Positions 60,890 to 64,000 of a stretch of 64,000 nucleotides of DNA are shown piece by piece (the stretch's first letter is position 1; the number at the start of each line of letters is the position of its first letter). The stretch covers positions 62,001-126,000 of the forward strand of contig NZ_QFXK01000030.1 in the NCBI RefSeq assembly GCF_003261635.1, read 5' to 3'. Origin of the DNA: Kribbella monticola (GTDB taxonomy: Bacteria; Actinomycetota; Actinomycetes; Propionibacteriales; Kribbellaceae). The notes under the pieces are model-generated. The model had not been told where the DNA came from and did no database searches. It saw only the letters and a program-made list of their open reading frames with translations. A program made the position numbers and the translations under genes.

Positions 60890-61798
60890 TCAGGGTTTGA
60901 GGACGAGTTTGCCCTTGGGGTGGCCGGATTCGGAGATTTCGGCGGCTTTGGGGGCGTCGGTGAAGGGGAAGGTTTCGGCGATCTTCAGTTTGAGCTTGCC
61001 GGTGGCGGCGAGGTCGAGTTGCTCGCGGAGGCCGGCTGCCTGGAGCTCGGGTGGGGTGCCGCCGGCGGAGAAGGTGATGCCGTGGTCGGCGGCGGTGGGG
61101 TCGGCGATGGTGACGATGCGGTCGGTGCCGCCGCGGAGTTCGATGGAGTCCGGGAGGGCGCCCTTGCCGGCGACGTCGTAGACCGCGTCGATGCCCTGCG
61201 GTGCGACCTCGCGGACCCGGTCGACGAGACCTTCGCCGTACGTGACCGGGACGGCGCCGAGCGAGCGCAGGTAGTCGTGGTTCGCCTCGGCGGCGGTGCC
61301 GATCACGGTCGCGCCGAGCGCCAGTGCGAGCTGGACGCCTACTGCGCCGACGCCGCCGGCCGCGCCGTGGATCAGGACGGTCTCGCCGGCCTTCAGCTCG
61401 AGCAGGCGAAGCGCTCTTGCGGACGTCTCACCGGCGACTGGAAGCGCCACAGCCTCTTCGAACGACACCTCGGCGGGCTTCTTGGCAATGGCACCGGCCA
61501 GGGTGTACTCGGCGAACGTGCCGGTCTTGCCCCACCCGACGACCTCGTCGCCCACTACGAAGTCGGTGCCCCCTTCACCGACCTCGTCCACCACACCCGC
61601 GACCTCGAAGCCCGGTACGACGGGGAACACGGCGGCGTCCGCGTTGAACCAGCCCCGGCGCAGCTTGTAGTCCATCGGGTTCACCCCGGCGGCGCGGACC
61701 GCGATCCGGACCTCGCCCGGTCCCGCGTGCGGCTCCTCGATCTCGAGCGTGTGGAGTACCTCAGGACCACCGAACTCTTCGTACACGACCGCCTGCAT
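60890..61798 (-). CDS. NADP-dependent zinc-free quinone oxidoreductase
   Basis: 302 residues of the MDR superfamily without zinc ligands. MQAVVYEEFGGPEVLHTLEI, AAGVNPMDYKLRRGW, and the NADPH-binding GAAGGVGAVGVQLALALGA are typical of QOR/crotonyl reductase-like enzymes. Quinone or enone reduction is likely. SD GGAGG lies 6 bases before the ATG and is also one arm of a long inverted repeat upstream. Confidence 0.92.
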   Translation of the reverse strand: MQAVVYEEFGGPEVLHTLEIEEPHAGPGEVRIAVRAAGVNPMDYKLRRGWFNADAAVFPVVPGFEVAGVVDEVGEGGTDFVVGDEVVGWGKTGTFAEYTLAGAIAKKPAEVSFEEAVALPVAGETSARALRLLELKAGETVLIHGAAGGVGAVGVQLALALGATVIGTAAEANHDYLRSLGAVPVTYGEGLVDRVREVAPQGIDAVYDVAGKGALPDSIELRGGTDRIVTIADPTAADHGITFSAGGTPPELQAAGLREQLDLAATGKLKLKIAETFPFTDAPKAAEISESGHPKGKLVLKP

Positions 61799-61803
61799 GA
61801 GAA

Positions 61804-61873
61804 ACCTCCGCTGAAGATGGTTGATGCTTCAAGTTTGTGTTACTTGAAGCATCAACCGCTCGCTGCAGCGGAG
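61804..61873 (-). promoter_or_regulatory. Nested inverted repeats in the quinone oxidoreductase leader
   Basis: Outer arms ACCTCCGCTG (minus 61873-61864) and CAGCGGAGGT (61813-61804) pair perfectly over 10 bp and enclose inner arms GGTTGATGCTTCAAG and CTTGAAGCATCAACC (61857-61843 with 61833-61819), 15 bp perfect. The outer 3' arm contains the Shine-Dalgarno GGAGG. The inner repeat also looks like a dimer operator. Confidence 0.7.
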
Positions 61874-61896
61874 GTATTCCCGTTCGGCCCAGAAAC

Positions 61897-63468
61897 TTAT
61901 GCTTCGACCTCGGCGAGGCGGGGGAAGAGGGCGTCGCCCTTGACCAGGACCGAGCCCGCAGGGAGCTGCCCCCAGGTGCCGGCGTCCTGGACGCGCTGGT
62001 CCGCCAGCGGGCCGAGCTTGGCGTCGGCGCCGAGCAGGGTCCACAGCTTGGCGGCCGTCTTCGGCATCGTCGGGTTGTGCAGCACCGCGACAGCGCGTAG
62101 TACCTCGGCCGAGGTGTAGAGAATGGTCGCCAGCCGGTCGCGCTGGGCTTCGTCCTTCGCGACCTTCCACGGCTCCTGCTCCGAGACGTACCCGTTGACC
62201 GCCCCGACCAGGTCGTTGATCGCCGTCAGTGCTTCCTGGAAGGCGAGCGTGTCGATCGCCTTGTCCGCGGTCGCGACCGTCTCGGCGAGCTTGTCGGCCA
62301 GCGCCTGCTCGGCCGGCCCGTGGTCGGTCGCCTCGGGCAGCTCGCCGTCGAAGTACTTGCCGACCATCGCGGCGATCCGGCTGGCCAGGTTGCCCAGGCC
62401 GTTCGCCAGCTCCGAGGTGTAGACCGCGTTCAGGTGCTCCCAGGAGAACGAGCCGTCCGACCCGAACTGGATCGTGCGCAGGAAGTAATACCGGAACGCG
62501 TCGGAGCCGAAGTGGTCGGTGATCTCGTTCGGCGCGATCGCGGTCAGCTTCGACTTGCTCATCTTCTCGCCGCCGACCAGCAGCCAGCCGTGCGCGAAGA
62601 CCTGCTTCGGTACGGCGACCCCCGCGGCCATCAGCATCGCCGGCCAGATCACCGCGTGGAACCGCAGGATGTCCTTGCCGACCAGGTGCACGTCGACCGG
62701 CCAGAGCTGCTCGAAGCGCTCCGGGTCGGTGCCGTAGCCCGCGGCCGTCACGTAGTTGAGCAGCGCGTCGATCCAGACATAGAGCACGTGCTCCTCGTCC
62801 CAGGGCACCGGAATGCCCCAGTCGAAGGTGGACCGGGTGATCGAGAGATCCTGCAGCCCCTGCTTCACGAACGAGATGACCTCGTTGCGCGCGCTCGCCG
62901 GCGCGACGAAGTCCGGCTGCGACTCGTACAACTCGATCAGCCGGTCGGCGTACGCGGACAGTTTGAAGAAGTAGTTCGTCTCCGAGACCGTCTCCAGCTC
63001 GGTGCCGTGGATCATGCAGCGCTGGGTGCCGTCTTCGTCGGTGCGGATGTCCGTCGGCAGCTTGAACTCCTCGCAGCCGACGCAGTACAGGCCTTCGTAC
63101 TCGCCCTTGTAGACGTCGCCCTTGTCGTAGAGCGTCTGCCAGAAGTCGCGGACCCGGTCGGTGTGCCGCTTCTCGGTGGTCCGGATGAAGTCGTCGTAGT
63201 CGATGTCGACGTCGACCCAGGCCGGCTTCCAGGACTCCTCGACCAGCTTGTCAGTCCACGCCTGCGGGGACATGCCCTGCGCCTCAGCGCTGCGCATCAC
63301 CTTCTCGCCGTGCTCGTCGGTACCGGTCAGGTACCACTTGCGCTCGCCCCGCTGGGCGTGCCAACGGGTCAGGACGTCCCCGGCCACCGTCGTGTAGGCG
63401 CTGCCGATGTGCGGCGGAGCCGTGACGTAGTAGATCGGGGTGGTGACGTAAAAGGACTTCTCCGGCAT
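61897..63468 (-). CDS. metG: Methionyl-tRNA synthetase
   Basis: 523 residues. It charges initiator and elongator tRNA-Met. PIYYVTAPPHIGSAYTT (HIGH region), TGTDEHGEKV, a single-knuckle zinc region (CVGCEEFKL, then CMIHG), GEKMSKSKL and the C-terminal anticodon-binding helical domain (from about residue 380) are complete. ATG at 63468. This is the housekeeping enzyme, in contrast to the truncated paralogue at 49812. It lies next to rsmI as in other actinobacteria. Confidence 0.97.
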   Translation of the reverse strand: MPEKSFYVTTPIYYVTAPPHIGSAYTTVAGDVLTRWHAQRGERKWYLTGTDEHGEKVMRSAEAQGMSPQAWTDKLVEESWKPAWVDVDIDYDDFIRTTEKRHTDRVRDFWQTLYDKGDVYKGEYEGLYCVGCEEFKLPTDIRTDEDGTQRCMIHGTELETVSETNYFFKLSAYADRLIELYESQPDFVAPASARNEVISFVKQGLQDLSITRSTFDWGIPVPWDEEHVLYVWIDALLNYVTAAGYGTDPERFEQLWPVDVHLVGKDILRFHAVIWPAMLMAAGVAVPKQVFAHGWLLVGGEKMSKSKLTAIAPNEITDHFGSDAFRYYFLRTIQFGSDGSFSWEHLNAVYTSELANGLGNLASRIAAMVGKYFDGELPEATDHGPAEQALADKLAETVATADKAIDTLAFQEALTAINDLVGAVNGYVSEQEPWKVAKDEAQRDRLATILYTSAEVLRAVAVLHNPTMPKTAAKLWTLLGADAKLGPLADQRVQDAGTWGQLPAGSVLVKGDALFPRLAEVEA

Positions 63469-63496
63469 GCCTCAAGCGTAGTCGGGCGTGCCACTG

Positions 63497-64000
63497 TTAT
63501 TTACCAGGGTGCCGGGCAGCCAGTACGGCGTCGTACACCGTCCGCTTGGGCACTCCGAAGCGCTTGGCGACGTCTGAGATCGCCTCCTTGCGCGGCGTAC
63601 CAGCCTCTTCGTCGGCGGCCACCTCCGCAGCCAGCTCGTCCGGGCCGAGCTCGCGAGCCGACGGGTCGGCCCCGGCGACGACGACGGTGATCTCGCCGCG
63701 GACCCCGTCGACAGCCCACTCGGCCAGCTCGGCCGCGGTCCCCCGTTTGACCTCTTCATAGGTCTTGGTCAGCTCACGACACACCGCCGTACGCCGGTCC
63801 GCGCCGAACGCCTCGGCCATGTTCTCCAGCGAGGCGGCCAGCCGATGCGGCGCCTCGAAGAACACCATCGTGCGCGGCTCCTTCGCCAGCTCCCGCAACC
63901 GCTTCGTCCGCTCACCGGGCTTGCGCGGCAGAAACCCCTCGAAGGTGAACCGGTCCACCGGCAAGCCCGACAACGCCAGCGCGGTGAGTACTGCGGACGG
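63497..64000 (-). CDS. rsmI: 16S rRNA (cytidine1402-2'-O)-methyltransferase, 5' end outside window
   Basis: At least 167 C-terminal residues; the reading frame stays open to the window edge. TFEGFLPRKPGERTKRL, MVFFEAPHRLAASLENM, and ELTKTYEEVKRG are characteristic of the SAM-binding tetrapyrrole methylase fold of RsmI. The C-terminal KEAISDVAKRFGVPKRTVYD is a helix-turn-helix-like tail found in the family. It methylates the ribose of C1402 in 16S rRNA. Truncated by the window, not broken. Confidence 0.92.
   Translation of the reverse strand, partial: PSAVLTALALSGLPVDRFTFEGFLPRKPGERTKRLRELAKEPRTMVFFEAPHRLAASLENMAEAFGADRRTAVCRELTKTYEEVKRGTAAELAEWAVDGVRGEITVVVAGADPSARELGPDELAAEVAADEEAGTPRKEAISDVAKRFGVPKRTVYDAVLAARHPGK

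Overview
The window is high-GC actinobacterial chromosome. The gene set (RpfB-type resuscitation factor, AfsR-like regulator, ribosome-protection genes, GTG/TTG starts, a bldA-type tRNA-Leu) points to a filamentous actinomycete. Kribbella or another Nocardioidaceae relative is my best guess, by inference only. I see no CRISPR array, insertion sequence, prophage, rRNA operon or replication origin.

Backbone: most minus-strand genes at 10.2-26 kb (ppx/gppA, DUF501, ftsB-like, eno, mazG, SurA-like lipoprotein, mfd, pth, rplY, prs, glmU) and at 51.7-64 kb (ispE, rsmA, rpfB-like, tatD, metG, rsmI) form a housekeeping block. As far as I recall it is syntenic with Rv1007c-Rv1026 of Mycobacterium tuberculosis. 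The backbone is interrupted by kptA plus a toxin-antitoxin pair (13.7-15.0 kb) and by about 25 kb of accessory genes between glmU and ispE (26.1-51.7 kb).

Left part (0-10.3 kb): DinB-like protein, secreted I36-type protein, Nudix remnant, tRNA-Leu(UAA), peptide deformylase with an ACT-domain protein, a NarL-type two-component system, type II NADH dehydrogenase behind a Rex-like operator, family-5 uracil-DNA glycosylase, a TetR/MFS efflux pair and a methyltransferase.

Accessory insert (26-51.7 kb): an inactive-looking metallopeptidase-fold protein, small membrane proteins, a toroid (squalene-cyclase-like) protein, a possible 1.5-kb element bounded by tRNA-Gln and a degenerate copy of its anticodon arm, a desaturase with a TetR regulator, a two-component system next to a FtsX-type ABC exporter, a tam/tamR-like pair, an ABC-F protein with an attenuator-like leader, a TetM/OtrA-type ribosomal protection protein, an XRE/NB-ARC/TPR regulator, and a divergent pair of an ATP-grasp enzyme and a methionyl-tRNA-synthetase paralogue without anticodon-binding domain. 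The last group is the best candidate for an uncharacterised system: a tRNA- or aminoacyl-adenylate-dependent ligase pair beside ribosome-directed resistance genes.

Regulation readable from the sequence: TTA codons, rare here, occur in eight genes and would be read by the tRNA-Leu(UAA) in this window. Perfect or near-perfect palindromes sit at the ndh, tam/tamR, desaturase, MFS/TetR, AAA-ATPase and quinone-oxidoreductase promoters. Structured 5' leaders precede the ABC-F, rpfB-like and quinone-oxidoreductase genes.
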